Assembly (NCBI GenBank): GCA_028551475.1 | Contig: CM052359.1 | Span: forward strand, 8,867,583-8,931,582 | Source: Casuarina equisetifolia | Taxonomy: Eukaryota; Streptophyta; Magnoliopsida; Fagales; Casuarinaceae | Length of the DNA stretch: 64,000 bases | Direction of reading: 5' to 3' | Shown here: piece after piece, positions 1 to 12,600 of the stretch | Layout: every line of letters begins with the position of its first letter | Position numbering within the stretch: the stretch's first letter is position 1 | Made by a program: the position numbers and the translations under genes | Notes under the pieces: model-generated | Seen by the model: only the letters and a program-made list of their open reading frames with translations | The model's database searches: none | What the model was told of the DNA's origin: nothing

Positions 1-2994
1 GGGACTTCACTCACGTATCAGATGGTAAAGCTAGAACGGAGCTTGTGCATTCTCCTAGTATTGCTAATGGCCATTTTACAGATGGTGGGTTCCATAATTT
101 AGGCCTAGTAGCTCCTTATCCCAGTAAACTGCAGTCTTCAATTCAATGCCATGATGATGGAAGACAAACTGACAGTCATCCTCGTAGTGATGAGTCCCAT
201 CCAAGGAAGTCTGGAAAGGGCTCTTCACGATTGAAGGAAAAAAGCCGGGGTTCAAAAACTGAATTTGATATGGGTAAGGTCAAGATTTCTGATCCTATCA
301 ATGACCTTCAAGACCACTCTCCTTTCAATGAAGTGAAACCTAGGGATGCTAAAAACGAGCCGCAGGAGAAGTTTGGAATAAGTTTGGATGAAGCTGAAAA
401 CAAACATGTCAGCAAGAAAGTTTCTTCAGGAAAATTCTCACTTGAGAGTAGTAAGAGAGAGAGCCAGTTAAAGCACGGAGAGCATGATGGTCCTCTTATC
501 AAAAGTGATTCTAACTGCAGACTGCATACATTGTCTACAACAAAGCAAAATTTTCCTCAAAGCTATGATGGTGAAAAATCTTCAAGGAGGTCCTCTTCTG
601 ACAAAACTGACCAAGTTGGGATGGTTTCTGGGAGAGGAAAGTCACTACCACCACCGCCATCTGGAGGACCTCAAATTGAGACTCTGAACCGTTGTCCCAG
701 ACCAGTTACTGGTTCCCAAAGTGGAAATGGAAATGATGCTCCTGAAGGTGATGATGCACATAAGATGCGGAAACAAATAAGAAGGGCTGATCAGCAGAAT
801 GGGACTCAACACAGTAGCTCAAGACATCCCACACCAAATGGGCAGAAGACCAGGGAACTTGATGCCCCTAGTCCAGCTAGAAGAGATTCGTCCAGCCAGG
901 CTGCTAACAATGCTCTGAAAGAAGCTAAAGATCTAAAACACTTGGCTGATCGTCTTAAGGTTTTCAAGTCTCTGCTTGATTCAGCTGTTATCGCTATTTA
1001 CTGCATACTAATTCTCCCACCACTGTCTTTTGCAGAACTCTGGGAGTCTAGAGAGCACAGCACTTTACTTCGAGGCGGCCCTCAAGTTTCTTTATGGAGC
1101 CTCTCTTTTGGAATCTGGACACTCAGAAAGTTCTAGACATGGTGAGATGTATCAATCGAAGCAAGTTTATAGGAGCACTGCAAAACTATGCGAGTAAGTC
1201 AAATAGTAAAGCTTGGAATTCCCGGTTTACTTGTTCTATTCTTGCTTCCCATATTTTGTTTCCACCCCTCTTTCTAGCTGTTGTTAAGTGATAAGCACTG
1301 TTCGCATCAGGACCAAGAAATCCAGGCACTATAAATATGATGTCTTAAGTAAATAAAGAGCTGATCTGATCAGGGTTAAAGCCACCATAAAATTCTTAGA
1401 ACTTGTTTGTCTTTGATTTTTTCTTTTTCCTAATACTTGCTCAGAATGTGTTGAGGCTTGTCATTCATGATATTTAAACCTTATCATGTGTACACCCACC
1501 TGGCTTGAAGGATCCCTAGATTTCAAATATTACCCTTTATGGAAGGATGAAGAATATGAGGTTGCATTTTGGATTGTAACCTAGTTGAATCATGTGATGT
1601 GTGTTGATTGTTACTATTTCTCTGTTTTCTTCACCTTGTTCAAGATGCGTGGTGCAAAGCTTTTTTAAAAAGTTTTGATAATGTTGCAACCCATCTGGAT
1701 CATATCTTAATATTGAACTTGTTCTGGATGTATTAATCTCTGTGAATTTGCATGATCATTTGGAGCTCTCCTGCTTCTATCCTTTTAATCATCTTCTATT
1801 TGGAATAGGTTTTGTGCCCATGAATATGAGAAATCGAAACACATGGCTGCTGCTGCTCTGGCCTACAAATGCATGGAGGTCGCTTACATGAGGGTAGTTT
1901 ATTTCTCGCATTCTAGTGCAAGCAGAGATCGCCAAGAGTTACAGACTGCTCTGCAAATGATTCCTCCGGGTAATTTGAACAATACCATGACCTAGTAAAA
2001 TTGCTGTTCTTGTGTGGGAACAATTATGTAGTAGTTAATTTTGTGTGTTAAACTATAAGCTCTTCTTATCAAGAAATCCCTGGGACTTTCCACCGTTTAT
2101 GTAAATTTCACGCACCAGTGAATACATGCATCTAATAATTTGATAGAGCTATATAGTAAGCCTATCGCCAAAGCATTCAGTGAAAAATCCAATTGTATAG
2201 GTGTAGTGTTGCTTATTCTGTTCTGGCCGTTGACAAAGAATTCTTCATATTTGCCCTGTTGAATTTGTAGTTGCTCTTGCATCTGTGTCTGTGCATGCCT
2301 AAAATCCACGTTTAAAAGAGCTGGTGGGAAGGGCCATGAAATTTGTCTTTTATCATATTAAATGTATTTTTTTCCTCTTCGCAAATCATCTTTCACTATG
2401 TATTAAATGCCTAGAATTGACCCAGAAAGGGACATTATTCTCATTCTTGCTGTTATGTAATGTCATTCTTCTTGTTGCCTTATTCAGGTGAGTCACCTTC
2501 GTCATCTGCCTCTGATCTTGACAACTTAAACAACCCCACTACTGTGGATAAGGTTACCTTACCAAAGGGTGGTAGCTCTCCTCAAGTTGCTGGAAACCAT
2601 GTAATCGCTGCCCGAAGCCGTCCCAACTTTGAGCGGCTGCTCAGTTTTGTAAGTATATATGTTAAGCCTGTTTATAAACTTGAATTGTTGCAGAGTATTC
2701 TGCGTTAAAAGTAAAAGTAGTATTAGCTAACCAGGCATCGAAGATACTGATTGGGCTGCCTTTGCACTTTACGTGAGCATAATCAAACTTGATGATATGC
2801 AGGCACAGGATGTAAATTTCGCTATGGAAGCCTCAAAGAAATCACGGATTGCTTTTACAGCTGCTATAAGTTCGGTTGAAACCACATGTGAGGAGAGCAT
2901 CTCTTCCATTAAAAGGGCACTTGATTTTAACTTCCAAGATGTGGAAGGATTACTACGTTTGGTACGGCTTGGAATGGAGGCAATTAGCCGTTAG
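1..2994 (+). CDS. CW-type zinc finger family protein, C-terminal part (5' end outside window)
   Basis: This is the last 542 residues of a large nuclear protein of the plant CWZF family (cysteine-tryptophan zinc finger, a histone-mark reader); the CW domain itself would lie upstream. Exons read in one frame: 3-959, 1036-1193, 1809-1969, 2488-2648 and 2803-2994, all with GT-AG borders, ending at TAG. The first part is a low-complexity Ser/Lys/Asp-rich region with PPPPSGG. The conserved C-terminal domain starts at KEAKDLKHLADRLK and continues through the YFEAALKFLYGASLLE, HMAAAALAYKCMEVAYMR and RPNFERLLSF segments to a helical end. Family membership rests on this C-terminal domain, which I recognise from plant CWZF proteins; which paralogue it is cannot be decided. 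The frame is open to base 3, so the first Met seen is not a start. A 3' UTR follows from 2995. Confidence 0.85.
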
Positions 2995-5160
2995 AATCAA
3001 AAGTGGTTGTGGAGACAATTCAAGGGAAAGTAATTTCTGTTGATGTATCCTGTGTATTAAGCCCTAAAGGAACAGAAGAAAAGAGGCTAACCTGGATCTC
3101 TCTGCCTCATTGCATGATAGTTCTTGCAAGACTAATCATCAACAACTTGGAAAGTTGGTACACTCGGTAATTGTTTGTGATGCAAGATGAGTAATGGAAT
3201 CTTCAAATGAACATTATCAGGGACTGTATCTGCTTTGGGCAAGGGATAATCAACACTCTGTCCAAAATGATTTCGAGGTTTTGATGTATGTGGAAATGAT
3301 CCATCAGGATTGCGGTTGGCGGTGTTTGAAATCTCATGCCAAAACTTCAATTGGCCTTACTTTTCGCTGAAGGAACTTTTAGTCTTCTTGCCCTGTCAAT
3401 TTGATGTTCACTTTATTTGGCGACAATTCTTTAAGTATGGGGAGCTGCCTGAATGTGAATGGACGTCGTGATATTGGTTTACCAGCAGTAACACTTCAGA
3501 ATCGAGCATAAAAGAACTGGCAGCCTCAAGTATGTAACATTTTACATTAATCCTTTTTTTTTTTTTTCTGTTCTGACTGTGTTTTATGCATATTTGCAGG
3601 CGATATTCTATTGTTTCTATTATTCTAGAGGGAAACAGTTTGCTCTTTGTGATTGATGGACAGACAGGAACAAGTCAGCAAAATTTGTACAGAAGAAAGT
3701 AAATTGCAATAATTACAATGCAGCTTTCCTAACTGCCTTTCCTAAGAGGTTTGTGGTGCTCTGTTGTAAAAGACTTGCTTTTACTATCGCGGGAAAGTCA
3801 TCTCTAATTAATTTTGTTTTCTTAATTGGCAGAATCTATTGTAAATATGCAAATAATTGGTTAACATCTATACTGGGAACAGGTTAAGCTTTTCTTACAA
3901 AAGGCTGGAGAGAGGGTAATACCATAACATCACCTTGCACGTTTAGATTTAACAGGTGAGGTTGCTCTTTTTCCTTCTTTGTTGAACTTGATAGATATAT
4001 GAACCTTCCATTTCATATGCATTAACCAGGTTATATTGTAGTTCAATTTTTTGCATGAACATATAGTAATGATCCGATCAGTAGCGTGTAGTGATTATAG
4101 AAAAAATAGTGGAAGCATGACTCACAGGGATAAGTTGTGTTGCCATCATTTAACATCCGTGAGAGATATTCTTCCGGACTTGTTGTATGGTATGGATACT
4201 GAAGCCAATTCCTACATCTTACACTGTACTGTCTGGTAAACGTTTTCTATAAATTCTGGTATAGCAAGTCATATTCTTCTTGCAAAGAAGGATGGCTATG
4301 GGTCTAATTGGAAAAATGGCTCGTGTGTGTATGTATGTATTTATATTTATAAAACTTTAGGACTCGAATTTTAGTTTTGATTTTGAGACCCCGGTTATGA
4401 ACTTGTTTGAATTCAAGACATCCATCTACTTTTACGTCTAATTAATTACGTAAATTGAAAGCATGGGTCTTAAAATCAAACTTGGAAAAAGAAAAAAATA
4501 AGCACGAGAGATGTTAGGTGCCATTTTCGTTAAGTAGTTGCCTGCTATGTTTGGGAATTGGGCAATAGTGGGGCCTATATTTTTATTTAACTTAAAGAGT
4601 TTTAAGTCTTCTTCCACTAACTTGAACTGCGCATGTGAATATAGGTTAAGAAATTGGCAGGGGCGGGCCATGGAAGTAAGCTTTGCCGGTGGATTACTGA
4701 TTGCAGCGGCGGAGAATGGATGCCTGCTTCTCTCATTAGTGAAGAGATTTTGACCCCTCCCTCCAGACTTGCTTACCAAGTACATATTCTTTTTACCTGT
4801 ATAATAGTAGCAACATTTATCCAATCCTTCATAATAAAATCTTATTTAGATTTTTTCTCTTTATTAAATTCAGTGAATTTGCTTATTAAGTGGCTGTGGA
4901 TGTTGAGAAAGAACAGAACTTATTCTAATTTCTGTTAACTTTTTCTCTTTACTTCGTTGTAAGAGTGCGGGATTGAGATGATGCCCTGGATAGTTTTTGT
5001 ATTCTCTGAATATATTTTCTAGGCGAACTAGGGGAAAAGGCACCTTGTATAGTAAGCAAAAGTTAAGGCAAAATTCAAAACAGAATTTTCATGGTTACAA
5101 CTGTAAAAGCACTAGATTTCAGAAGTATCGCCTTGGAAGAACATTTTGAAGCGTCAAGTT
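2995..5160. other. 3' UTR and spacer after the CWZF gene
   Basis: The first several hundred bases are probably 3' UTR of the upstream gene. A possible UTR intron has a GT donor near 3532 and a TTTGCAG acceptor near 3599. Beyond about 3900 only short frames occur, none with codon patterns or motifs that I recognise. No RNA gene or repeat pair was seen. Confidence 0.4.
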
Positions 5161-5343
5161 AAATATAGAAGTATTAACAAAGCTCCTGGACCCTCATAAC
5201 GAATAGCATCGGAGCTTGTGGGTTCGAACTGGTTGGACAGGTTTTAAGAAGCCGGAAGAATTTTTCTGAGTAAGAAACACGTGGATAAAGGGACTTAAAA
5301 AGCAAAGTGACAACATAAAAAACAGTGGAATGCATAAACCGGC

Positions 5344-5567
5344 AGACACCGGGTCAAGATGGTGAGAGAAGCGTGAAGGCCACCTCGCCGTAAACTTGTA
5401 GCTCCCTCGACATGAATTCAATATGTTTTACCTTTAGGGAGGGCAGCACCTTATACATAAAGTCAGGTACAAAAACACGTTTAAAACTAAAATTACAATC
5501 TTAGACCATCAAATTCTTTTTCAAGCATCAATTATGTATAGAGTAGCACAAAACTTTAAGGATATAT
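5344..5567 (-). pseudogene. Cullin pseudogene copy A, exon 3 and intron 2 fragment
   Basis: The minus strand of 5344-5440 matches the 5' half of exon 3 of the functional CUL1 at 26690-26809. The acceptor side reads VLPSLKxKHxEFMxREL, then about 20 bases are missing compared with CUL1 and the frame is lost. The adjoining 5441-5567 is recognisably the same intron 2 as in CUL1 (shared AAGCATCAATTATGT stretch, 27046 in the functional gene). Intron sequence is retained, so this is a DNA-level duplicate and not a retrocopy. It ends abruptly at the 5' LTR of the Copia element at 5568; I do not see exons 1 and 2 of this copy on the far side. Confidence 0.75.
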
Positions 5568-5985
5568 TATTGATAATACAATTAATGTAGACTTCCTTAT
5601 TGGGTCCTTTGATTGCATTAGGTTTTCTTGATTGCATTAGATATATAGTTTCCATGTATAACTAGGTCTAGATGTGTATATAAAGACACAATAATGTAAA
5701 ACTTTGTATTATGGCAAATTCAATATAATTGAATTCTCTCAATTTGTTGGCTCTATGTTCTTTCATTTTTTCCTCAATATTTATATTTTGTGATATATAT
5801 ATCAATGATGGGATGAGGGGATTGGGGAGATTTATTGGAAGAAGGGGAGAATATTAAGGAGACTTATTAGAAGAGGGGAAAGCTCTAGTCTCCCAAGTGA
5901 TAAAGCCCTCAGTTACTACTTAGTTGTTTCAACCCAAGTCAACTACTTAATTAGTCAACATAAGAAAAAAAATGGAGCTATTTGC
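5568..5985 (+). repeat. 5' LTR of the Copia element
   Basis: It pairs with 8207-8623 over its whole length, including a TATATAAAGACA promoter-like segment near 5678. Its first dinucleotide reads TA instead of TG. The right border is approximate because the two copies diverge after GAGCTATT. Confidence 0.85.
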
Positions 5986-8206
5986 TTGGATCACACACAA
6001 GAGTTCTTGCATCCATACTCCCAATGGAATAGATTTGTCAAACGCAAACATTGCCACTTACTTAAAGTGCCATGGACCCTTTTGTTTTAGGCCAATCTCC
6101 TTTCTCGTTTTTAAGGTGAATGTATCTTAACTACTACTTACCTCATCAACCATTTGCCATCCCTTTATATGGGTAGTGTCACTCCCTATGAGCATCTTTT
6201 GGCAAATCCCATTATTGAACACTTACATATTTTTAGGTGTTAATGTTGTGCCATTACTTTAAAAGCACATGACAAATTCAATCCTCACACTAACCATTGC
6301 ATTTTTATAAGTTATCATTTTTACCAAATGGGTTATCATTTGAATGATCTCACCTTAGGAAAAAATTTTATCAGTCAAAATGTTATATTTTGTGAGAATG
6401 TTTTTCCTTTTGCACCATCATCATCTATGTTGTTCTCTAAAAGCTCAACCACCTCATTAACACCCCTTATATTGCCTAAGGAATCCTATACACCTTTCTC
6501 ACTACCCATGGATGACCTAGACTTTCTTAAGCTCATTTCTTTGATTCTTTACCCTAACAATACCATGCCTACTTCTTTGGAACTGGTTCCTATTATAACT
6601 TCATTAGATCCACCCCTAGTATTTCATGCTCCTAACCAACAACTTACTCCTTCACTTGAACCTCTCATTCACCACTATTGTCGCTCCACCGAACCACCTC
6701 TTTAGATCTCAAATTACTTATTCCCCATTTTGCCTTTGCCTCTAACACTTCCTTATAGTCTATCTCTCATTATCTTTCCTTTGATCAGTGATAGTTTCAC
6801 TATCAACACTTCATTGCCTCCATCTTTATCACCATTGAGTCCCATTCCTTCCATAAAGCTCTTGCCAATCCTCCTTGGGTGGATGCCATGGATAGTGAGC
6901 TTGTTGCCCTAGGCCAATCACATTTAGGATGTAATTCTTTTGCTTCATGATTGCTATCATGTTGGTTATAAATGGGTTTATAAGATGAAGTATCATGTTA
7001 AAAGTAGCATTGAGCATTATAAGGTCAATTTGGTGGCCAAAGGGTACAATCAATGGGAAGAGATTGACTGTCAAGACAATTTCTTCCCCATGGTGAAGCA
7101 TAGATTTGCAAAATGTCTTTCCTTATGATGACCTTTCTAAAGAGATTTATAAGGAATTTTCCCCTAAATTTTGCAATTAGGAGGAGGTTTTAGTCTATTA
7201 ATTATGGAAATCTTTATATGCTTGAAACAAGCATTTTTTTCAATAAAATGCCAAGTTCATCACAACTTTTATTGCACATGCTTCTATTAGTCTTGGCATA
7301 ATTATTCACTTTTCACAAAGAGTCAAGGCTTTACTTATTTATGTTAACGACATTTTGATTACAAGAAATAATCAAACTGTCACATCAAATTTGAAAGGTT
7401 ATATTCATTCCACACTTTTCACTCACTTTCTAGACATGATTTCTCTTAGTTAACACAAGTATACACTCAAACTTATCTTTGAAGCAAAACTTGTAGGATC
7501 CAAACCTTCATTGATTCCCATAGAATAGAACAAGAAGTTTAAAAGTATTAAGTATAATGCATCTTCACCTAAAAAACAATATGATTCGTCACTTAAAGAT
7601 CCTTTAACCTATCAAAGATTAGTTGGCAGACTCATCTACTTAACATTCACAAGACCTGATATTACTTTATCTTTGTAGCTTCTTAGTCAATTCATGCATG
7701 CACCTAAGCAATTCTACATGAATGTGATTGGGTACCTTAAGAGCTACCTAGGTTTCAACCTTATGTTGAGACATAAGGTTTTTACATAATACTTAGGAAT
7801 TCCTTGATATCTAAATAGTCAAGAAACACTTGACTATCTCATTATCATCCACAAAATCATAATATCAAGCAAATGTAGAACATTACATGCGAATTAGTTT
7901 GGATCATGGGATTATTGATAGATTTGGGTTTCTATTTACAATAACCAGCTTTACTATGTTGCAACAATGAGGTAGCAGAGAAAATAGCTACAAACCAAAT
8001 TTTTCATGGATGGACAAAGCATATTAAGGTTAATTGTCATTATGTGAGAGAGAAAATACAGCAAGGAACCATTGCAATGCGTCACATTTCTACCAAAGAG
8101 CAACTAGCGAACTTATTCACTAAAGCACTTTGCAATGGACAACATTGACATCTTTTTTCTAAATTCAGAATATTTAATTTGTTCAAATCTTCGATTTAAG
8201 GGAAAG

Positions 8207-8623
8207 TGTTGATAATACAATTAATGTAGACTTCCTTATCGGGTCCTCTAATTGCATTAGGTTTTCTTGATTGCATTAGGTATATAATTTCTATATATAG
8301 CTAGGTCTAGATGTGTATATAAAGACAATCTTGTAAAGCTTTGTATTATCATAGATTCAATATAATTGAATTCTCTCAACTTTTCAGCTCTATGTTTTTC
8401 TATTTCTTCCTTAATATTTATATTTTGTGATATATATATTGGTGATGGGATGAGGGGATTAAGGAGATTTATTGGAAAAGGAGAAAGGAATTAAGGAGAC
8501 TTATTGGAAAAGGGGAAAGCTCCAGCCTTCCAAGTGACAAAGCCCTTAGTTACTACTAGGTTGTTTCTACCCAAGTCAACTATTTGATTAGTCAACAAAA
8601 GAAAAGAGAAATGGAGCTATTCA
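8207..8623 (+). repeat. 3' LTR of the Copia element
   Basis: It is the direct repeat of 5568-5985, preceded by a polypurine tract at 8197-8206 and beginning with TGTTG. Confidence 0.87.
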
Positions 8624-9169
8624 CCTGTTTTCACATCAAGGAAAAAAAAAATCATTAAGGTATGAAAAATTGAGCATTTTGGTTAATATTTCAATTATGT
8701 AGTTTTAGAAATTGGTAGAATGAGAAAAGAAAAATGAAAAAGGATTGAGGACTACTTAAGATACTCGATTTATATTTATTTAAACAATGATTTTAAAACT
8801 TTATCCGTTTTCCATGTACTCTTCCTTTTTAAGTTGTATTTTGTAAATTACGAATAAAAAATTTGAACCTCACCCCGCCCCCGCCTCTGCCCCCTTCGGG
8901 GGCGCGGCGCTCACTCTCGTTTTTTTTTTTTTTTTTTGTCCTTATATTTTGAAATATTGAACATGAAAGCTCATTTCTCGACTAGAATTGGGCCTTCTCT
9001 GGCCTCTTTCTACTTTCATCTCTTTTGGGCACTACCTCTTCACCAACGGGATTCGTAAACTCGGCAGTTAGTCGTTGGAGTGTTACATTCATCAGTTCGA
9101 TTGATGATGCCCGGACTGCCTCTTTTTTTCGTACATTTAGCAGTTGTTTTCTCCAGTTATTGCATGTCC
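8624..9169. other. Spacer with GC-rich hairpin and T18 run
   Basis: This spacer between the Copia element and cullin relic B holds no gene. It contains an abrupt GC-rich patch (about 8870-8912) in AT-rich DNA. In the patch a perfect 6-bp stem GCCCCC-TTC-GGGGGC lies at 8889-8903, followed by a run of 18 T at 8920-8937. Confidence 0.6.
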
Positions 9170-11490
9170 TATTTGTTGCATCTTTTCGTCGTCTTCGCTA
9201 GCACCCAGATTTAGCTGAGCAGCCACCTTTCTCGTTCTCAGTCACTGCTGATGACAACCCCAAAAGAAAACAATAATCAACGGTAACAGATGAAATATGA
9301 AGCGAACATAACCTACAAAACAAAAATTAGGTCTTACCTGCAGTGGTTTGCAGAAAGCTCTTCATCACTATTGTAGGGAAGCAACTCCATTGCCTACAGA
9401 AAGCAGTAACATGGATTAGGAGTAGCGCCATATATGTACCTCACCTCATTACAACCTACGACTGATACGATACTTTCTTTCTTTCTTTTTTTTACTTAAA
9501 ATCGATTTGAAAGGAGAAGACAATTTATTTGTACTAGGTTACAGATAATGTGAGATGTTTCTCACTCTTTCTTTCGCAATGACCATAAAATGAAGATAAA
9601 AACTTTGTGAACGATAGCGTTTGTAATGTCCGATACCTTTACTATAAATTATAGTAGGATTTTGTTCACTTAAACCATGAGTTCTATGCTATATCAAAAG
9701 TTTATTTTGTTCTTACAACTAATTTGTTGCGAATTAACAATTTTTCGTGTATAAGCATTTTTGCAGTAACTTGCAAGCAGAAATAGCATTCTAAAAACTC
9801 AATTCTACCTCCTCAAGTGTTTCTATAGCTTCATCTCCTGATTTCTCATTCTCACACTTCTTGATGTCACAAAACTCAGGCAGCACCTCCGCATTCGAAC
9901 TGCCAGCGACAGCGTTCTTCTGAACTTCCTTAAAACCACCTTCAGGGCCTACGGGACAGTCGGAGAGAATAATATCGTTGAGAGGAAGAAGATGAGGCGG
10001 CATCGCAGGGCGAAACTAGTATTTTCCTACTAAAACATCATGGACAAACAATGGTTCCAAAAAGCTATCTCTTCGCATTTGTCAAAACCTACAGATTCAT
10101 GAAATAAAAATGCTTTCTTCTGCAGAATTTCTCTTCAACTTGCTTTTAACACCCAAGAAAGAATCTTCACATTTACTTTACATTGGAGGCCTATATTTGC
10201 ATCAAATACATACTAGTCACTATTACCAAAAACTCACTGTTTTCCTTTCCTGGAGATGGAACATAACTGAATAAAGAAACACCACCCAATATCTTTTTTG
10301 GATAAGGTGTCTTGTTAGAAGGCACTCTTGGATGGTTTCCGTGAGATAAGTTAGTTTTCTATAAGGAAAAAAAAAAAGAAAAAAATAAAAAAGAAGGTTA
10401 TTCTGCCCGATTAGATGTCATTTGATTTCGACATCAGCTCTAAACTGGGGAAATCGACATTGCGTGCCTTTGGATAAAAAAAGCTTAAAATCAAAGAATA
10501 GAACTGCTGCCAACACTGGACATAGGAATTGTGGTCCAAACCACCTTAAATCTTGGTCTTCTTGTTGATTGCTTGGTAAATTCACTTGTTTATGTGGGTT
10601 TCGTTTTTCTAACAATATGCAGTTACATTAGCTTACTGAACTGAATCAACTTTTGCTCGCTAATACTCGGCAGATAATGTGAAACTCTATCCCTCTCGTT
10701 TTTCAAGCTCTTCAACCTGTACAATGAATGAGAGAATAGATGTTCAGAATAAAAGCGATCGTCAATGCAAAGTGTACCAAAATCAAGAATCACTGCGGGA
10801 AGAGACTTGGCTTTAACATGATGTTGAACATAATTCATCTGCAATCCAGGTTGATGCTTCACAAGAATAGTAAGCACGAGAACTTTCAAGAAGCCGTGCC
10901 TGAAAATCTAATTCATAAAGCCCCAGAAATTCTTCAAAAAGCCCTATAAATCCAAGCCCAATTTCAGCAAGTATATCTATAATATTTTTCAACACTTCTC
11001 TGGCAATCTGCTCTCTTTCACGCTCTTTATACATCTGTTGATCCACTAACATGATAAGCTAAGTATTTTCGTTGACAAACATCCAATCTTACAGAAATCC
11101 AGGATCAAGAAGCAAAGAACTTACAAGAGTAAATATAGCATCCATGGCATCAGTTTTTATCTCTTTGTAGATCTGCATTTGAAAAGAAGAAATACATTTC
11201 CAAGTGATCCAGGTGATCATATGCGAGGTAGTAAGAGATTTAGATCAAAGTAAATGTCACGAAGAGACAAACCAGATCGCGAAAGCATTCTATTCCAACT
11301 TCATTTAGGGTCGGAAGTTACCTACGACGAATGAAAAGACCGATCAAGAAATTCAAAGAATGTGCGACTGCCTCCTCACCATAACCTTGTGGTTTAGCCA
11401 TCTTCTCATCACCTCTCTTAGCAGAAGTTCATCTTCTTCTCTTTTAGAGAGAGCAGCACCTGATACATAATGTCATCCAAGAAGGACGAT

Positions 11491-11964
11491 TGTTCCGGAC
11501 TGGAAGTACGGGCCGTAGTACCCAGGCGACCAAGGATGCAGCTCGTCTGTTGCTGGTGTTTTTTCCTGTAATGGGCCATCCACTTGGGTGGTGCCTTGTT
11601 TTGTAATTTATTATGTAGATATTATGTATTTTACGTTACCAAGTATTTCCGCAGCGACCTATCCAAAAACGACCCAATTGTATTGAACTTTATCTAGTTG
11701 GTCACACAGAGTCTTGTCTAGTTGCTTGTAGCTGGTTGCTTAGCTTGCTTGTAACTTGGATGATTTTCTGGTTCAATAAAGATGTATATTCAGACTGTTG
11801 TTTGTGTGTGCTCTTTACTTATGACCAACCTCCCCACGAAAGTTGCCTCGAGCCTAACCAATTCGTCCCATGACAGCTTGCAGGTAGCTTGCTAAACGAG
11901 TAAAAGGCTGACCCAGTTCTCTGCTGAGACCTAGGTGCCGCACGGATCAGCTAAGTTCGTGACA
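11491..11964. mobile_element. Solo LTR in intron 2 of cullin relic B
   Basis: A 474-bp block starting TGTTCCGGAC and ending TTCGTGACA interrupts an intron whose two sides both align to intron 2 of the functional CUL1 (right side: GAAGTATGGTATTGGAAGAC at 12007). CGAT occurs immediately before (11487-11490) and after (11965-11968), a 4-bp target duplication, or ACGAT if the last A is shared. The TG...CA ends, an AATAAA signal near 11776 and the lack of any coding interior fit an LTR left after recombination between two LTRs. The family is not identified; it does not resemble the other LTRs in the window. Confidence 0.75.
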
Positions 11965-11968
11965 CGAT

Positions 11969-12600
11969 GCTTAACGAAAACCAAATAATAAAGAGATTCC
12001 AATGGGAAGTATGGTATTGGAAGACAAATAATGCAGCTGGCAACCACACACACAGCCAACCAAAACGACCTTCAAACTCTTCTGAGAACCAATTGTATTC
12101 TAAAGTTCCACAAGACTCACTGAACTCTAAGATATTCCTTTCCCATATACAACATTAGCCTTCCATTGAAAAAAAAATTCACAATCACCGATCAAACAAT
12201 ATGATAGTTACCTATTGGCTATAGCAGAGCTGTAATAAATACATAGAGAGTAACCTATGTTAGAATATCTCATAATTGTTTATAACCAATTGTGGTATCC
12301 TCTTATATGACCAAAATCTCTCCTTTCTTATAAGCTGGTTTTAGGAAAGGAAAGGGTTTTCTAAAATAAAATTAACGCCGTGATTCTAGCGCATGACCTT
12401 CCCCCTAACTTTACCTCCCATGATAGTGATGGAGATATTGACATGTCTTAAATTGCTTACAATCTGATGGAGATATTGAAATGTCTTCTATATTTAAAAA
12501 AATTATCTCCCTTCTCATAAGTCATGTTGAAGGAGGAAATAAACTTTCCAATAACTTACAAATTTATACCTTCTGATACTTGTTATAACGCTAAAAAAGT
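11969..12600. other. Intron 2 remainder of cullin relic B
   Basis: The first part aligns loosely to CUL1 intron 2. From about 12200 the sequence no longer matches the functional intron and may be another old insertion; TGGAGATATTGA(A/C)ATGTCTT occurs twice near 12430 and 12470. No coding content. Confidence 0.4.

Larger units (their letters stand above)
5568..8623 (+). mobile_element. Deleted Ty1/Copia LTR retrotransposon
   Basis: Two direct repeats of about 417 bp (5568-5985 and 8207-8623) bound a 2.2 kb interior. The right copy starts TGTTGATAAT after a purine-rich tract (TTAAGGGAAAG) and ends ATTCA, the expected TG...CA form; the left copy starts TATTGAT, so its terminal G is mutated. The interior is far shorter than a complete element. 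It lacks gag, protease and most of integrase. What remains is the integrase-RT junction (NVIFCENVFPF near 6380), the start of RT (WVYKMKYH..LVAKGYNQ, 6970-7060), a YVNDILI relic of the RT catalytic YVDD motif near 7340, and the RNase H end (HISTKEQLANLFTKAL, 8080-8130). Many stops and frameshifts make it non-autonomous. The LTRs differ at roughly one position in ten by eye, so the insertion is old. No clear target-site duplication was found. Confidence 0.88.

Noticed and set aside
4438..4824. 128-codon minus-strand frame after the CWZF gene
   Set aside because: Overlaps two plus-strand frames of similar length, has no domain, and looks like chance openness in AT-rich DNA.
5205..5240. tRNA-like GGTTCGAACTGG segment
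   Set aside because: It resembles a T-arm, but no acceptor, D or anticodon arms can be folded around it.
8889..8937. Hairpin plus T-run as a bacterial-type terminator
   Set aside because: This is plant nuclear DNA with no gene ending here; bacterial termination rules do not apply. Kept only as an odd sequence.
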